From contig NZ_CP012373.2 in the NCBI RefSeq assembly GCF_001305575.3, positions 62,001 through 126,000 of the forward strand: 64,000 nucleotides of DNA, given 5' to 3'. Positions 36,668 through 47,732 of this stretch are shown here, piece by piece; position 1 is the stretch's first letter, and every line of letters starts with the position of its first letter. Both the position numbers and the translations under genes were made by a program. The DNA comes from Beggiatoa leptomitoformis. Lineage in GTDB: Bacteria > Pseudomonadota > Gammaproteobacteria > Beggiatoales > Beggiatoaceae. A model generated the notes under the pieces. That model saw only the letters and a program-made list of their open reading frames with translations. It ran no database searches and had not been told where the DNA came from.

Positions 36668-37312
36668 TTAGTTACTTGCTTTTTTTTGATAGTCACCGTT
36701 TAGTGTCCCGCCCGCGCCACAAAATAAGTTATCAGCCCCCTCATTAACACTGGCTTTTCCTTTATGGAAAGTAACGGTAATAATGACATCATCTAAGGCA
36801 TTCATTTTTAAAATATCCTCTTCTAATGTGCCTTGTCCGCCAAAATCACAAATCCAACGGGCGGTGCTGGGTTCAGCACCTGTAATGTGAACAGATAATT
36901 CTGTATCTGATAAGGCCTCAATCATCATTTCCATCGTTTTGCCGTAGGTATAAATACCGCTGACTTTTCCCGTCGCTGAATTGGCGTAATCTTGGTCGCC
37001 GTAGAAAGTCAGTGTTGCAATTCGCTGACGATACAGGGCAGCTAAACAATCGGCGTTTCTAATATCGCAATTATTTCCGCGCGTTTGCGCCCAATAACGT
37101 TGTGTTTCACGTAAATATTCGGTTTCTCTTTTAGAGGCACTTTTCAATAAGGTTTTGTATGTATCACCTAGCTGGCTATCTAGCGCGCTTAAATCTGCAT
37201 CATTACAAATTGTTTGTTCTAACTCTGCCCGCGCTTTCTTACAATCAAAACTCGCCGCTTGCAAGCTCGTCGCAAACACGGTAAAACATAACAATATTAT
37301 TTGTTTCAACAT
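36668..37312 (-). CDS. Exported LprI-domain (DUF1311) protein
   Basis: The 214-residue protein has a signal peptide MLKQIILLCFTVFATSLQA. An LprI/DUF1311 domain follows: SFDCKKARAELEQTICNDAD, then LSALDSQLGDTYKTLL and a Cys pair around NNCDIRNADCLAALYRQRI. LprI of mycobacteria inhibits lysozyme; for other members the role is unproven. The C-terminal half (residues about 110-214) is a different beta-rich domain with two more Cys (WICDFGG, NLFCGAGG), possibly disulfide-linked. Likely periplasmic. Confidence 0.8.
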   Translation of the reverse strand: MLKQIILLCFTVFATSLQAASFDCKKARAELEQTICNDADLSALDSQLGDTYKTLLKSASKRETEYLRETQRYWAQTRGNNCDIRNADCLAALYRQRIATLTFYGDQDYANSATGKVSGIYTYGKTMEMMIEALSDTELSVHITGAEPSTARWICDFGGQGTLEEDILKMNALDDVIITVTFHKGKASVNEGADNLFCGAGGTLNGDYQKKASN

Positions 37313-37413
37313 TTATAAATATCCTAAAAAGTGATAAATCTTGTGTCACATTAATCAATATCTTTTTTGCTGTGCTTTGACAGACACATTATAGTAATGG
37401 AATTTTGTCAAAT

Positions 37414-37836
37414 ATGATTAATTATCCACCAACAAAATTATTATTTACGCATAGATTACAAGTTCGTTGGTCGGATATGGATAAGTACGGACGGGTTAAT
37501 CATGCGCTATATTTTACTTACATGGAACAAGCTGAAACAGCATGGTTAGAGAGTCTAGGCATTAATTTATCCGCGAAAGAAAGTCCTGTAACGGCTAAAG
37601 CAAATTGTGCCTATCACTTGCCTATTTTCGCGCCGATGACACTTATCATTCAAATTTATGCAGGGCAAATAGGGCGTAGTAGTTTGTCGTTATTCCATAC
37701 AATTTATGCTGAACAAGAAAAAGAATTGATTTATGCACAAGGACATACTGTTATTGTGTGGGTTAATCACCAAATAGGTAAATCCATTCCTTTACCCGAA
37801 AAAATTCGTCAATTTGTTGAGTTACGCCATGATTAA
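37414..37836 (+). CDS. YbgC-like acyl-CoA thioesterase (hot-dog fold)
   Basis: A 140-residue hot-dog protein with HRLQVRWSDMDKYGRVNHAL, then YFTYMEQAETAWLESLGI. The Asp after WSDMDKYG and the NHALYFTY helix are the 4-hydroxybenzoyl-CoA thioesterase / YbgC active-site pattern. It hydrolyses acyl-CoA; substrate unknown. I use the ATG at 37414; a TTG at 37405 would add three residues. It overlaps the SURF1-family gene by eight bases. It is not next to tolQRA, the usual ybgC context, so another thioesterase subfamily is possible. Confidence 0.85.
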   Translation: MINYPPTKLLFTHRLQVRWSDMDKYGRVNHALYFTYMEQAETAWLESLGINLSAKESPVTAKANCAYHLPIFAPMTLIIQIYAGQIGRSSLSLFHTIYAEQEKELIYAQGHTVIVWVNHQIGKSIPLPEKIRQFVELRHD

Positions 37837-38554
37837 AATATCTTTTCTCGGAACAACCAGTTTTTTAGTATTATGTCCTCTCTTTATTGGTTTGGGTATT
37901 TGGCAGTTAGACTATGCCCAACAAAAACAGCAAGAAAAAAAGGATTATCAAGAATATAGTCGTAGCCCCGCACTTCTTATCAATGATGCCGAACAGATTA
38001 AGATATTAAAACAAGGACAGCGCGTAAAAATAAAAGGACAATATCTTAATGAATTACATGTGTTACTAGATGAGCAGTATCTGCAAGGACAAGCAGGATA
38101 TGTGGTATTTAGCCCTTTTCAAATTGAAAACAGTAACAGTATTATTTGGGTTAATCGTGGATGGTTAGCAATAGATGTTAATCAAATAATTCCTTCTCTG
38201 ACGGCTGAGACGACACCGCAAACGTTAATGGGCGTATTAACACAACCGCCCGCGCCAACGCAACAACTCACAAATAACACAAGCAAACAATACAGTACGC
38301 AATTATTGCAAGTGCAAGCGTTAGATTATCAGCAACTCAGCCAAACTCTGCAACGAGCAACCCCCCCCTATGTCTTACTGCTATTAACGCCTCAAGAAGA
38401 ACGTTTTCAACGTTTTCCTGATAGTTATGATACTACGCCCAATAAATATTATGCTTATGCTTATCAATGGTTTGCTTTCGCATTTGCATTGTCTTTTTTG
38501 TACATTTTATTTGGGATTACCCACCGCGTAACGGCAAGAAAAACCAATCAGTAA
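37829..38554 (+). CDS. SURF1-family cytochrome oxidase assembly protein
   Basis: A 241-residue membrane protein with one N-terminal helix (FLVLCPLFIGLGIWQLDYAQ) and one C-terminal helix (YAYQWFAFAFALSFLYILFG), the SURF1 topology. Signature pieces: GIWQLDYAQQKQ, VKIKGQYLNELHVLLDEQ, VFSPFQ..WVNRGWLAID and YAYQWFAFA near the end. SURF1 helps insert haem a into cytochrome c oxidase. The ATG lies inside the thioesterase gene end. The copper-delivery genes SCO and PCu(A)C are elsewhere in this window, at 47-48 kb. Confidence 0.9.
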   Translation: MIKISFLGTTSFLVLCPLFIGLGIWQLDYAQQKQQEKKDYQEYSRSPALLINDAEQIKILKQGQRVKIKGQYLNELHVLLDEQYLQGQAGYVVFSPFQIENSNSIIWVNRGWLAIDVNQIIPSLTAETTPQTLMGVLTQPPAPTQQLTNNTSKQYSTQLLQVQALDYQQLSQTLQRATPPYVLLLLTPQEERFQRFPDSYDTTPNKYYAYAYQWFAFAFALSFLYILFGITHRVTARKTNQ

Positions 38555-38566
38555 TATAAAAAAGGG

Positions 38567-38655
38567 TTGTCTGAGACAGAATTCACAGGATTTTCAGAAT
38601 TAAAAAATTAATGCCGTTAGACAGTAGCCATCCTTTTAAATCCTGATGTCGACAA
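38567..38655. repeat. Degenerate palindromic element, GTCTGAATCAG family
   Basis: The left part TTGTCTGAGACAGAATT and the right part AATCCTGATGTCGACAA are recognisable inverted arms with several changes, and AGGATTTTCAGAATTAA between them matches the spacer of copy 1. It starts 12 bases after the SURF1 gene stop. Confidence 0.55.
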
Positions 38656-38809
38656 TGCTATTGTTAATCTTTTCCATAAAACGCGATGAAATGGGGTTAA
38701 AATGAGTCTAGCCATTTTTAGCGTGTAAGGTGTAGCCATTTTATGTCGCTTCGCTCACTTTATATAACAACAACACCTTGCGACTAAGCGACTAACAATA
38801 AGTAAAAAT

Positions 38810-40216
38810 ATGAGCACAGAAACCTATTTAACAGATATTGCTTTTGATTCTCTGGCTTTATCTCCTGCCTTACTACAGGGCTTAGCCGATGCAGGCTTTA
38901 AGCATTGTACCCCCATCCAAGCCAGCACCTTACCACTCGCCCTTTCAGGACAAGATGTTGCAGGACAGGCGCAAACAGGAACAGGAAAGACAATTGCATT
39001 TTTATTAGCGGTCTTAGCGCATTTGTTAAAAAATCCACCCAGCGAAAGACGACAAGCGAATCAACCGCGTGCATTAATTCTTGCGCCAACACGTGAATTA
39101 GCGATTCAAATCGCAAAGGATTGTACCTTGTTAAGTGAACATCTTACGCTAAAATCCTTAGCTGTTTATGGCGGAGAAGGTTATCATCAACAACGTAATC
39201 AATTGGTTACTGGTATTGATGTATTGATTGGCACACCGGGGCGTATTATTGACTATTACAAACAACATGTTTTTAATTTAAAAGCGGTGCAGGCTGTTGT
39301 GTTAGACGAAGCCGACCGTATGTTTGACTTAGGATTTATCAAAGATTTACGTTTTTTACTTCGGCAACTTCCCAAACCCAGCACCCGCTTAAACTTAATG
39401 TTTTCTGCAACACTTTCATGGCGTGTTCAAGAACTTGCGTATGAAAGTTTAAATAATCCGCAGTTTGTTAAAATAGACAGTGAAGCAGTGATTGCGGATA
39501 AAATGATAGAGCATTTGTATCATGTTGGTTCTGAAGAAAAATTATCGTTGTTACTGGGTATTTTAAAGCGTGAACAATTACCGCCACAACAGAGCGAAAT
39601 ACCAACGGTTTTTCGTATTTTGATTTTTATCAATACGAAACGCACGGCTGAGAAAATTTGCCAAACGTTAGGAAATGAGGGCTATGCTGTCGCATTGATG
39701 TCGGGCGATGTTGTGCAAAAACGACGTATGCAGTTATTACAACAATTTGCGCTAGGAAAAATTGCAATTATGGTTGCAACCGATGTCGCGGCACGTGGAT
39801 TACATATTCCCGCTGTTACACATGTTATTAACTATGATTTACCGCAAGATGCGGAGGATTATGTGCATCGGATTGGACGCACCGCACGCGCAGGCGCATC
39901 AGGGCAAGCGATTAGTTTTGGATGTGAAGAGTATGTTTATTCACTCAGTGATATTGAGGAATATATTGGGCATAAAATTCCCGTTTTGCCTGTGGAAGAT
40001 AATTTATTAATTAAACCCGCACCATTGCCAAAATTCGCAACGCCTACCCCCCAAAAACAACAACGCCGACCTGCTCCCCCAAAAAAATCGTTACCGCCAG
40101 CAACAACATCCACATCAACAATGCCTACAGCAGACGGTAGCGATAAGCCAAAAAAACGCAATCGCTTATTTCGTAACCCTAAAAAAGCAGTAACACCTAC
40201 TTCAACCACAGGCTAA
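38810..40216 (+). CDS. rhlB: ATP-dependent RNA helicase RhlB
   Basis: A DEAD-box helicase of 468 residues. The N-terminus resembles RhlB (FKHCTPIQASTLPLALSGQD, then VAGQAQTGTGKTIAFLLAVL with Walker A). DEAD is in VVLDEADRMFDLGFIKDLRF; SAT is in FSATLSWRVQELAYESL; the late motif is HRIGRTARAGASGQAISFG. The C-terminal tail after residue about 400 is basic and low in complexity (KQQRRPAPPKKSLPP), likely RNA-binding. RhlB works with RNase E in the degradosome, and rne is present in this window at 10.5-12.9 kb. Confidence 0.92.
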   Translation: MSTETYLTDIAFDSLALSPALLQGLADAGFKHCTPIQASTLPLALSGQDVAGQAQTGTGKTIAFLLAVLAHLLKNPPSERRQANQPRALILAPTRELAIQIAKDCTLLSEHLTLKSLAVYGGEGYHQQRNQLVTGIDVLIGTPGRIIDYYKQHVFNLKAVQAVVLDEADRMFDLGFIKDLRFLLRQLPKPSTRLNLMFSATLSWRVQELAYESLNNPQFVKIDSEAVIADKMIEHLYHVGSEEKLSLLLGILKREQLPPQQSEIPTVFRILIFINTKRTAEKICQTLGNEGYAVALMSGDVVQKRRMQLLQQFALGKIAIMVATDVAARGLHIPAVTHVINYDLPQDAEDYVHRIGRTARAGASGQAISFGCEEYVYSLSDIEEYIGHKIPVLPVEDNLLIKPAPLPKFATPTPQKQQRRPAPPKKSLPPATTSTSTMPTADGSDKPKKRNRLFRNPKKAVTPTSTTG

Positions 40217-40231
40217 TGTAGGGAGATGCAG

Positions 40232-40669
40232 ATGCAACATTATCAGAACATCTTGTTTGCAACAGATTTAAATACCGACACAGTTATTGCGGCTCGACGT
40301 GCTGTTGAGCTTGCACATTTGTTTCATGCAAAACTCAGTTTAGCGCATGTTGTCGTAGGCTTAGACATAGGAGCGGATGTAAACCTTGCACCGCAAATTT
40401 TGACGGAAGCCGATTTATTATGCGTACAAGATGCCCATAAACGCTTGGAAATGTTAGCACAACAACTTGATATGTCAGTCATTATAGAAAAATGGCTGCT
40501 CAACTCTGGACATGTTGCCCTGCAAATACACCGTTTAGCGGTAGAACAACAAATTGATTTAATTATTGTTGCAAGTCATGGTAAACATGGTTTTTTTAAG
40601 TTAGTAGGTTCTGATACAACAGATATTTTAGAAGAAGCTAATTGTGATGTGTTAGTAGTAAGGATTTAA
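40232..40669 (+). CDS. Universal stress protein (UspA family)
   Basis: A 145-residue Usp protein from the ATG at 40232 (MQHYQNILFATDLNTDT). The Shine-Dalgarno AGGGAG at 40220-40225 is six bases from it, but abuts the other ATG at 40226. The nucleotide-binding motif near the C-terminus reads VASHGKHGFFKLVGSDTTDI, followed by ANCDVLVVRI. The G..G.....GS spacing is shorter than in the classic ATP-binding motif G2xG9xG, so nucleotide binding is uncertain. It follows rhlB by 15 bases and is likely co-transcribed. Confidence 0.88.
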   Translation: MQHYQNILFATDLNTDTVIAARRAVELAHLFHAKLSLAHVVVGLDIGADVNLAPQILTEADLLCVQDAHKRLEMLAQQLDMSVIIEKWLLNSGHVALQIHRLAVEQQIDLIIVASHGKHGFFKLVGSDTTDILEEANCDVLVVRI

Positions 40670-40748
40670 TAATAGAAGTGAATTTATTTTTAGCGATAAT
40701 TCACAAGGTTATTAATTGGTAAGAAAAAATAAATCAGAGGAGTCCATC

Positions 40749-41300
40749 ATGATGCTGATGCGAGCAACACAGGCTTGTTTACTTATTATTGACGTGCAAG
40801 AGCGATTAATTCATGCAACGGTAGAATCGGAACAGGTGATAACTACTTGTCAAACTTTAATAAAAGTTGCAAATCGCTTACAAGTTCCCGTTTTAATGTC
40901 CGAGCAATATCCCAAAGGGTTGGGGGTTACTGTTACAGCATTACGTGAGTTAGTCCCTGTTAATAATGTAATGGAAAAAGTCCATTTTAGTTGTACAGAA
41001 TCTGAAAATTGTCGCCAACATATTCAATCAACGCATAAACAACAATTTGTTTTAGGGGGTATCGAATCACATGTCTGTGTGCAACAAACCGCGTTAGGCT
41101 TGATTGATATGGGATACGATGTTTTTTTAGTTGAGGAAGCGGTTTCTTCTCGTAAGATGAATGATAAAACCCTTGCTTTGGCAAGAATGCGAGAAGCGGG
41201 TGTCAGTATTGTTAGTCAAGAAATGGTAATGTTTGAATGGTTACAGCGTGCAAGTACACCTGAATTTAAAGAAATTAGTCAACAATTTATTAAAAAATAA
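40749..41300 (+). CDS. Isochorismatase-family cysteine hydrolase (YcaC-like)
   Basis: A 183-residue hydrolase from ATG 40749, with AGAGGAG six bases upstream deciding this start over a frame beginning 11 codons earlier. The catalytic triad is Asp in CLLIIDVQERL, Lys in VMEKVHFSCTE and Cys in GGIESHVCVQQTALGL. YcaC-type enzymes hydrolyse small amides or imino compounds; the true substrate is unknown. It is downstream of the Usp gene in the same orientation, with a hairpin after the stop. Confidence 0.88.
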   Translation: MMLMRATQACLLIIDVQERLIHATVESEQVITTCQTLIKVANRLQVPVLMSEQYPKGLGVTVTALRELVPVNNVMEKVHFSCTESENCRQHIQSTHKQQFVLGGIESHVCVQQTALGLIDMGYDVFLVEEAVSSRKMNDKTLALARMREAGVSIVSQEMVMFEWLQRASTPEFKEISQQFIKK

Positions 41301-41309
41301 TGTTGTCTG

Positions 41310-41338
41310 GATACCATCATTATCAACGGTGGTATCCG
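41310..41338 (+). terminator. Hairpin after the isochorismatase-family gene
   Basis: GGATACCA at 41310-41317 and TGGTATCC at 41331-41338 form an 8-bp stem with a 13-base loop. The 3' flank is GTTATAAA, so the U-run is poor. It is a variant of the GGATAACACC hairpin family. Confidence 0.6.
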
Positions 41339-41512
41339 TTATAAACGCCATGTTGGTATTAACTTTTCTCCGTGACCGAGCGTAGCGCACCTGCTTTTTG
41401 AGGAGGTTGTAGAGATTGCGCTATTTCCGCCAGTCTTTTTTGCATCCTACAGCGTAAATAAAGAACTTATGGGATAATTGCCCGATTAAACCTGTTGATG
41501 GATGCTTAAACA

Positions 41513-42397
41513 ATGACAACTGCTCTATTTGAATCTCACTTAACGCAACTGCCCTTATTACATCGGGGAAAAGTGCGCGATATTTATGGCGTTGATGACC
41601 AACACTTGCTAATTGTTGCAAGCGACCGTTTATCTGCTTTTGATGTTATTCTCCCAACCCCGATTCCTGAAAAAGGCAAAATCCTGACAACCCTCTCTAA
41701 TTTTTGGTTTGCCATGATGCGTGCGGTTATCCCTAATCATTTAACCGATATTTCTTTAGAACAAGTGCTAACCAATCCCGCAGAACGGGCGCAGGTAGAA
41801 GGGCGGGCAATTGTAACCCGCAAGTTAACACCTTTGCCTGTAGAAGCAATTGTGCGTGGTTATGTAGCAGGGTCTGGCTGGAAAGATTATCAAAAAACAG
41901 GCGCAATTTGCGGGATTCGCTTACCCGATGGTTTACCCCAAGCCGCCCGCCTTGCCGAGCCGATTTTTACACCGTCAAGTAAAGCGGCTGTTGGTCAACA
42001 TGATGAAAATATTAGCCTTGATGCAGTAAACCAGCTTATTGGTAAAGACTTAGCCGCGCAAGTACAAGCGGCAAGTATTGCGATTTATTGCAAAGCCCGT
42101 GATTACGCATTGACCAAAGGCATCATCATTGCCGATACTAAATTTGAGTTTGGTGTGGATGCAGCAGGCAATTTAGTCTTGATTGACGAAATTTTAACGC
42201 CTGATTCTTCGCGTTTTTGGTTAGCTGATGAATATCAAACGGGCATCAGCCCCCCCAGTTTTGATAAGCAATTCGTCCGCGATTATTTAGAAACCTTGGA
42301 CTGGAATAAGCAACCCCCCGCCCCCGTATTGCCTGAAGCCGTGTTGGCTAAAACCGCTGAAAAATATCGTGAAGCACAACAACGGTTAATGGGGTAA
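41513..42397 (+). CDS. purC: Phosphoribosylaminoimidazole-succinocarboxamide synthase (SAICAR synthase)
   Basis: Joins CAIR and aspartate with ATP in purine synthesis. The 294-residue length is of the longer class, rather than the about 237-residue E. coli-type enzyme. Motifs: [60 protein letters not shown] and [20 protein letters not shown] with LTPDSSRFW. The start is ATG at 41513. A palindromic repeat lies after it, then cbbL. Confidence 0.97.
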   Translation: MTTALFESHLTQLPLLHRGKVRDIYGVDDQHLLIVASDRLSAFDVILPTPIPEKGKILTTLSNFWFAMMRAVIPNHLTDISLEQVLTNPAERAQVEGRAIVTRKLTPLPVEAIVRGYVAGSGWKDYQKTGAICGIRLPDGLPQAARLAEPIFTPSSKAAVGQHDENISLDAVNQLIGKDLAAQVQAASIAIYCKARDYALTKGIIIADTKFEFGVDAAGNLVLIDEILTPDSSRFWLADEYQTGISPPSFDKQFVRDYLETLDWNKQPPAPVLPEAVLAKTAEKYREAQQRLMG

Positions 42398-42438
42398 AGT
42401 CGCCCGTCTTTACCAACAGTTACGTCACTTTAAAACTA

Positions 42439-42501
42439 TCTAAATCAGACTATTAACAGCATTGTTTTTGTCTTTAATCATGCTGTGAATTCTGATTTAG
42501 A
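42439..42501. repeat. Dispersed palindromic element, GTCTGAATCAG family (copy near cbbL)
   Basis: TCTAAATCAGA at 42439-42449 and TCTGATTTAGA at 42491-42501 are perfect inverted arms; ACAGCAT and ATGCTGT inside extend the pairing. It lies 41 bases after the purC stop and about 140 bases upstream of cbbL, so it could affect either. Confidence 0.75.
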
Positions 42502-42618
42502 CAGAAAACATTAGCTATTTTTATCAAACTAAAAATAATCATAAATAAAAATATATCAATATAATTATAATTATTCATTTTTATTCATGATTAATCTCAT
42601 TTAGTCTATACCCCGTAA

Positions 42619-44106
<1,488 letters not shown>

Positions 44107-44120
44107 GAGGAATACCAATT

Positions 44121-44540
44121 ATGCGCGTCACCCAAGGTACTTTTTCTTTTTTACCTGATTTAACCGATGAGCAAATTCGCGCCCAAGTCGAATATTGTTT
44201 GCAAAACAACTGGGCAATTGGGGTCGAGTTTACGGATGACCCACACCCACGCAATAGTTACTGGGATATGTGGCAAATGCCCATGTTTGATTTAAAAGAT
44301 GCTGCTGCAATTCTGTATGAAATCAATGCGTGTCGTAAAGCCTACCCGAATCATTATATTAAAGTGAATGCCTTTGATTCTAGCCGTTGGCGGGAATCGT
44401 TAGCGATGTCTTTTATTGTCAACCGCCCCGCAGAAGAACCGGGGTTTGGTTTGGTACGTCAAGAATGTGAGGGGCGGACAATTCGTTACACAATCCACAG
44501 TTACGCAACTGACAAACCTGAAGGCAGCCGCTACAAATAA
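44121..44540 (+). CDS. cbbS: RubisCO small subunit, form IC (red type)
   Basis: The 139-residue partner of CbbL. It begins [20 protein letters not shown] with [40 protein letters not shown] and a C-terminal extension [20 protein letters not shown], the beta-hairpin extension of red-type small subunits. AGAGG lies just before its start. A terminator follows within 55 bases, closing a two-gene operon. Confidence 0.97.
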   Translation: MRVTQGTFSFLPDLTDEQIRAQVEYCLQNNWAIGVEFTDDPHPRNSYWDMWQMPMFDLKDAAAILYEINACRKAYPNHYIKVNAFDSSRWRESLAMSFIVNRPAEEPGFGLVRQECEGRTIRYTIHSYATDKPEGSRYK

Positions 44541-44569
44541 GCTTTTGTAAACCACTCCTAATAAACCTT

Positions 44570-44595
44570 AGCACGCCAATGGCGTGCTTTTTTTA
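44570..44595 (+). terminator. Terminator after cbbLS
   Basis: AGCACGCC / GGCGTGCT, loop AAT, followed by TTTTTT: a compact perfect 8-bp stem 29 bases after the cbbS stop. Confidence 0.93.
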
Positions 44596-44619
44596 TGTGT
44601 AGTTTAAACAAGAAGATGC

Positions 44620-46104
44620 CTATCCATCTTGCCAAATAACGAGCTTTTGTCCTTGTTTCAACTTGCCTTTTTTCAACTTATTCCATTGGTTTATATCTGC
44701 AACACTGACACTATAACGACGCGCAATGGTTGTTGGGCTATCACCCGCTTTCACAGTGTAGGTAATTCTTTGTCGTAGATTGCTTGTTGCTTTCCCTTTT
44801 GCTGTTGTCGCATGTGTCGTTGATTTAGCAATGAGTGTTTCTAATGGCGTTACTGCTTTTTCTATAGGAACACGGAGTTTTTGCCCTGCACGTAAACGCG
44901 GTTTACTTGATAATTGGTTGAGCTGACGTAGTGTGTCAGCGGTGGTGTCATAACGCTGGGCAATTTTGCCTAGCGATTCTCCCCTTTTAACTTGATGAAT
45001 TTGTACTGGTTTATCAAGTAGCTGAGGATTTAATGTTAGTGCCGATGCGGTAAACTCATGCGTGACTAATGACTGGTTTTCTGCTAATTGAGATAGATTT
45101 TCTTTAAAAACAGAAGCCTTGCCGACGGGTAATGTTAAATAATGTGGTCCATCTGGCGCAGTCACTGCATTACTATAGGCAGGATTGAGACGTTTTAGGG
45201 TAGATGTAGATAGCCCGACGAGCTGTGCTGCTGTGGAAATATCTATTTGTTGCCCTACGTCAATTTGTTCAAAATAGGTTTTATTTGGAATAGCGTAGAG
45301 TTTTACCCCATATTTTTCAGGCGTAGCAACAATACGTGCAATGGCCAGTAAGCGGGGAACAAATGCGCGGGTTTCTGCGGGTAAATCCAATGACCAGTAG
45401 TCTGTTAACTTACCTGCTTGTCGATTGCGTTGTATGGCTTTTTTAATATTGCCTTGTCCGTAATTGTAAGCGGCTAATGCTAATAGCCAATCGTCATCAA
45501 ATTGGTCGTGTAGTTCCTGTAAGTAATCTAACGCTGCTTGTGTAGATTCAATAATATCGCGTCTGCCGTCATACCAATTATCTAGGCGCAACCCGATATT
45601 TTTTGCGGTACTTGGGATAAATTGCCAAATGCCCGAGGCGCGTTCAGAAGAAACTAATGTCGGTTCAAAACTACTTTCTATCGCAGGCAACAAGGCCAGT
45701 TCTAGGGGCATTCCACGATATTCTAATTCTTCAACAATATAGTATAAATAAGGTTCTGCATTGCTGGTAAATTGGTTGAAATAACGGGGAGATTTTTGAT
45801 ATTTAGTCAACGCTTCACGGATAGCAACGTTGTCCATTGTCCCTAAACGATAACCCGCTCGCACCCGATTCCATAAGTCGTCATCAATTTCTGCAACTGT
45901 CTCTACAGGTTTTTTTAAGTATTGATCCAGTTGAAAGGCGGGTAGGGTTTTATGCAGTTCTAAAGCAGACACAACGCGATTTTGCAAAGTTGAATAGAGA
46001 TTTGCATCGCCTGCAAATAATGAGTCGTTTTGGGTATCTAATGTAGAACAGCCCCAAGTACTCAGTAAGTAAATGATAATTAATGTTACTTTACAGGTTT
46101 TCAT
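44620..46104 (-). CDS. mltD: Membrane-bound lytic murein transglycosylase D-like
   Basis: Cleaves peptidoglycan glycan strands, making anhydro-MurNAc ends. The 494-residue protein has a lipoprotein-like N-terminus (IYLLSTWGCSTLDTQ; the lipobox is loose). Its SLT/GH23 domain contains the catalytic Glu in LPAIESSFEPTLVSSERASG, then IWQFIPSTAKNIGL and LALAAYNYGQGNIKKAI. Two LysM repeats lie at the C-terminus, HQVKRGESLGKIAQRYDTTA and YTVKAGDSPTTIARRYSVSV, each with about 45 residues. E. coli MltD has the same order. Confidence 0.93.
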   Translation of the reverse strand: MKTCKVTLIIIYLLSTWGCSTLDTQNDSLFAGDANLYSTLQNRVVSALELHKTLPAFQLDQYLKKPVETVAEIDDDLWNRVRAGYRLGTMDNVAIREALTKYQKSPRYFNQFTSNAEPYLYYIVEELEYRGMPLELALLPAIESSFEPTLVSSERASGIWQFIPSTAKNIGLRLDNWYDGRRDIIESTQAALDYLQELHDQFDDDWLLALAAYNYGQGNIKKAIQRNRQAGKLTDYWSLDLPAETRAFVPRLLAIARIVATPEKYGVKLYAIPNKTYFEQIDVGQQIDISTAAQLVGLSTSTLKRLNPAYSNAVTAPDGPHYLTLPVGKASVFKENLSQLAENQSLVTHEFTASALTLNPQLLDKPVQIHQVKRGESLGKIAQRYDTTADTLRQLNQLSSKPRLRAGQKLRVPIEKAVTPLETLIAKSTTHATTAKGKATSNLRQRITYTVKAGDSPTTIARRYSVSVADINQWNKLKKGKLKQGQKLVIWQDG

Positions 46105-46293
46105 ATCTATTAAGTTACGTATTAACGAGACAGTAAGCGGTCAACGGTTGGTCGTACAGTATGAAGATGCACAATCGGCATGATACTGTCTGTTGACATT
46201 ACACTCTTTGAGAGAATGGTGTTTATGACGCTGGATAAGGTGGGAGAGAAAATGTCTCCAAAAAACAGCCTTTATCCAGTATTTCCTACCAAA

Positions 46294-47157
46294 TCAGGTA
46301 GCCAGTTGAGCCAGTGCTTGCCCCATTAGCAATGCTGTATCGGGGGCGTGTTGGCTTAACCAATGGGCTTTATCTGGCGGTAACAGAAGAATGACTGTTG
46401 ACCCCATATTAAAACGACCCATTTCTTCACCACATTGCAGACTTAGCTCATTTGATAAATATTGCCAAGATTGCACCTTTCCTTGATAAGGTGGCGTAAT
46501 AGTCCCTGCCCATTTTGTTTCCATGCTGCCCACAAATAATGCACCCACAAAAATAACAGCAACCTTGCCTATAGCGGTTTCGAGGATACAAATCAATCGT
46601 TCATTACGGGCAAATAGTTGGGGTACAACAGTTGTCGTGCGTTTATTTACACTGAATAGTTTCCCCGGTACATAAATCATTTCCCGCACTTGCCCCGTAA
46701 TAGGGCTATGAATACGGTGATAATCTTTAGGGGATAGATAAATGGTACAGAACAATCCATTGTTAAAGTACGTACTAAGATGTGTAGAACCTCCTAGTAA
46801 TGCAGTTAAGGAAAAATCGTGTCCTTTGGCTTGTAAGATTTGATTATTTTTAATCATCCCTAATTGACTAATGACACCGTCAACAGGGCTTACAATACCA
46901 TCGGCAATGGGTCGTGCATCAGCACATAATGCACGGGTGAAAAACGCATTAAAACTGTTGTAGTCTGTCGGTTTAGACAATGCTGCTACTTGCATATCCA
47001 CATGGTAATGACGAATAAATTGGCGAATTATCCAATGTGTCACTTTTCCCCCTTTCCAACGTGTCACAGCACACATTAAACGCGAGAGAAAATGTTGTGG
47101 AATCACATACTGTGGTAGTGTTTTAAATTTGTCAGTGAATGAACTTGCTTTCAACAT
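46294..47157 (-). CDS. psd: Phosphatidylserine decarboxylase proenzyme
   Basis: Makes phosphatidylethanolamine; a membrane-associated pyruvoyl enzyme. The 287-residue length is typical. The self-cleavage motif is the GST in EEMGRFNMGSTVILLLPPDK; Ser becomes the pyruvoyl group. His in SPKDYHRIHSPITGQVREM and the early VSPVDGVISQLG are family signatures. Start MLKASSFTDKFKTLPQYVIP, the classic Psd N-terminus. Confidence 0.97.
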   Translation of the reverse strand: MLKASSFTDKFKTLPQYVIPQHFLSRLMCAVTRWKGGKVTHWIIRQFIRHYHVDMQVAALSKPTDYNSFNAFFTRALCADARPIADGIVSPVDGVISQLGMIKNNQILQAKGHDFSLTALLGGSTHLSTYFNNGLFCTIYLSPKDYHRIHSPITGQVREMIYVPGKLFSVNKRTTTVVPQLFARNERLICILETAIGKVAVIFVGALFVGSMETKWAGTITPPYQGKVQSWQYLSNELSLQCGEEMGRFNMGSTVILLLPPDKAHWLSQHAPDTALLMGQALAQLAT

Positions 47158-47263
47158 TACTATAAAACTTCATCAGGCGCAGTATTTGCGTCAATATTCA
47201 TCATGCTAAACGGTTATCCTAATTAAGTAACAACAGGAATATCAATGGCATTCTTGCAGGTAA

Positions 47264-47731
47264 TCAATGCTGGTGATGTTCTTCTGTCGGGTTTTCTGTA
47301 AGTGTGTTCTTTACTTCAATAGTAAGCGGAATCGTTTGTCCATCTTTGAGGTTTAGGGTGAGTTCGATACTATCGCCTGCTTTCACCACATGTTGACGGT
47401 TTAACAACATGATGTGCAAACCACCCGGTGCAAGAATCACGGATTGCTGTGCAGGAATAATCAGTTCTGGAACTGGCAACATTTTTGCTATACCATTATC
47501 CAACACGGTGTTATGCACTTCGACACTGCCAAAATCCTTACTGCTTCCCCCCACAATCACAATATCGGTATCAGTGGGGTTATGTAATGCCATATAAGCA
47601 GCATTCATCATCATATTGGGTGGTGCTTCGCGTACCCATGTCTGATGAATCATCAGTGGGGACTCTGCGTAAACCAATGTACTGGTTACGCTACAGCATA
47701 TACAAATAAAAGCAAACAGAAATTTTTTCAT
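47264..47731 (-). CDS. PCu(A)C copper chaperone
   Basis: A 155-residue exported protein with signal peptide MKKFLFAFICICCSVTSTLV. It carries the copper-binding pattern: Met residues in PPNMMMNAAYMALHN, His in VEVHNTV, Met in GIAKMLPVPE and the GGLHIMLL box. A His-rich tail EEHHQH ends it. PCu(A)C loads copper into the CuA/CuB sites of cytochrome oxidase, working with SCO. It starts one base after the SCO stop, so the two are in one operon with SCO first. Confidence 0.93.
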   Translation of the reverse strand: MKKFLFAFICICCSVTSTLVYAESPLMIHQTWVREAPPNMMMNAAYMALHNPTDTDIVIVGGSSKDFGSVEVHNTVLDNGIAKMLPVPELIIPAQQSVILAPGGLHIMLLNRQHVVKAGDSIELTLNLKDGQTIPLTIEVKNTLTENPTEEHHQH

Positions 47732-47732
47732 G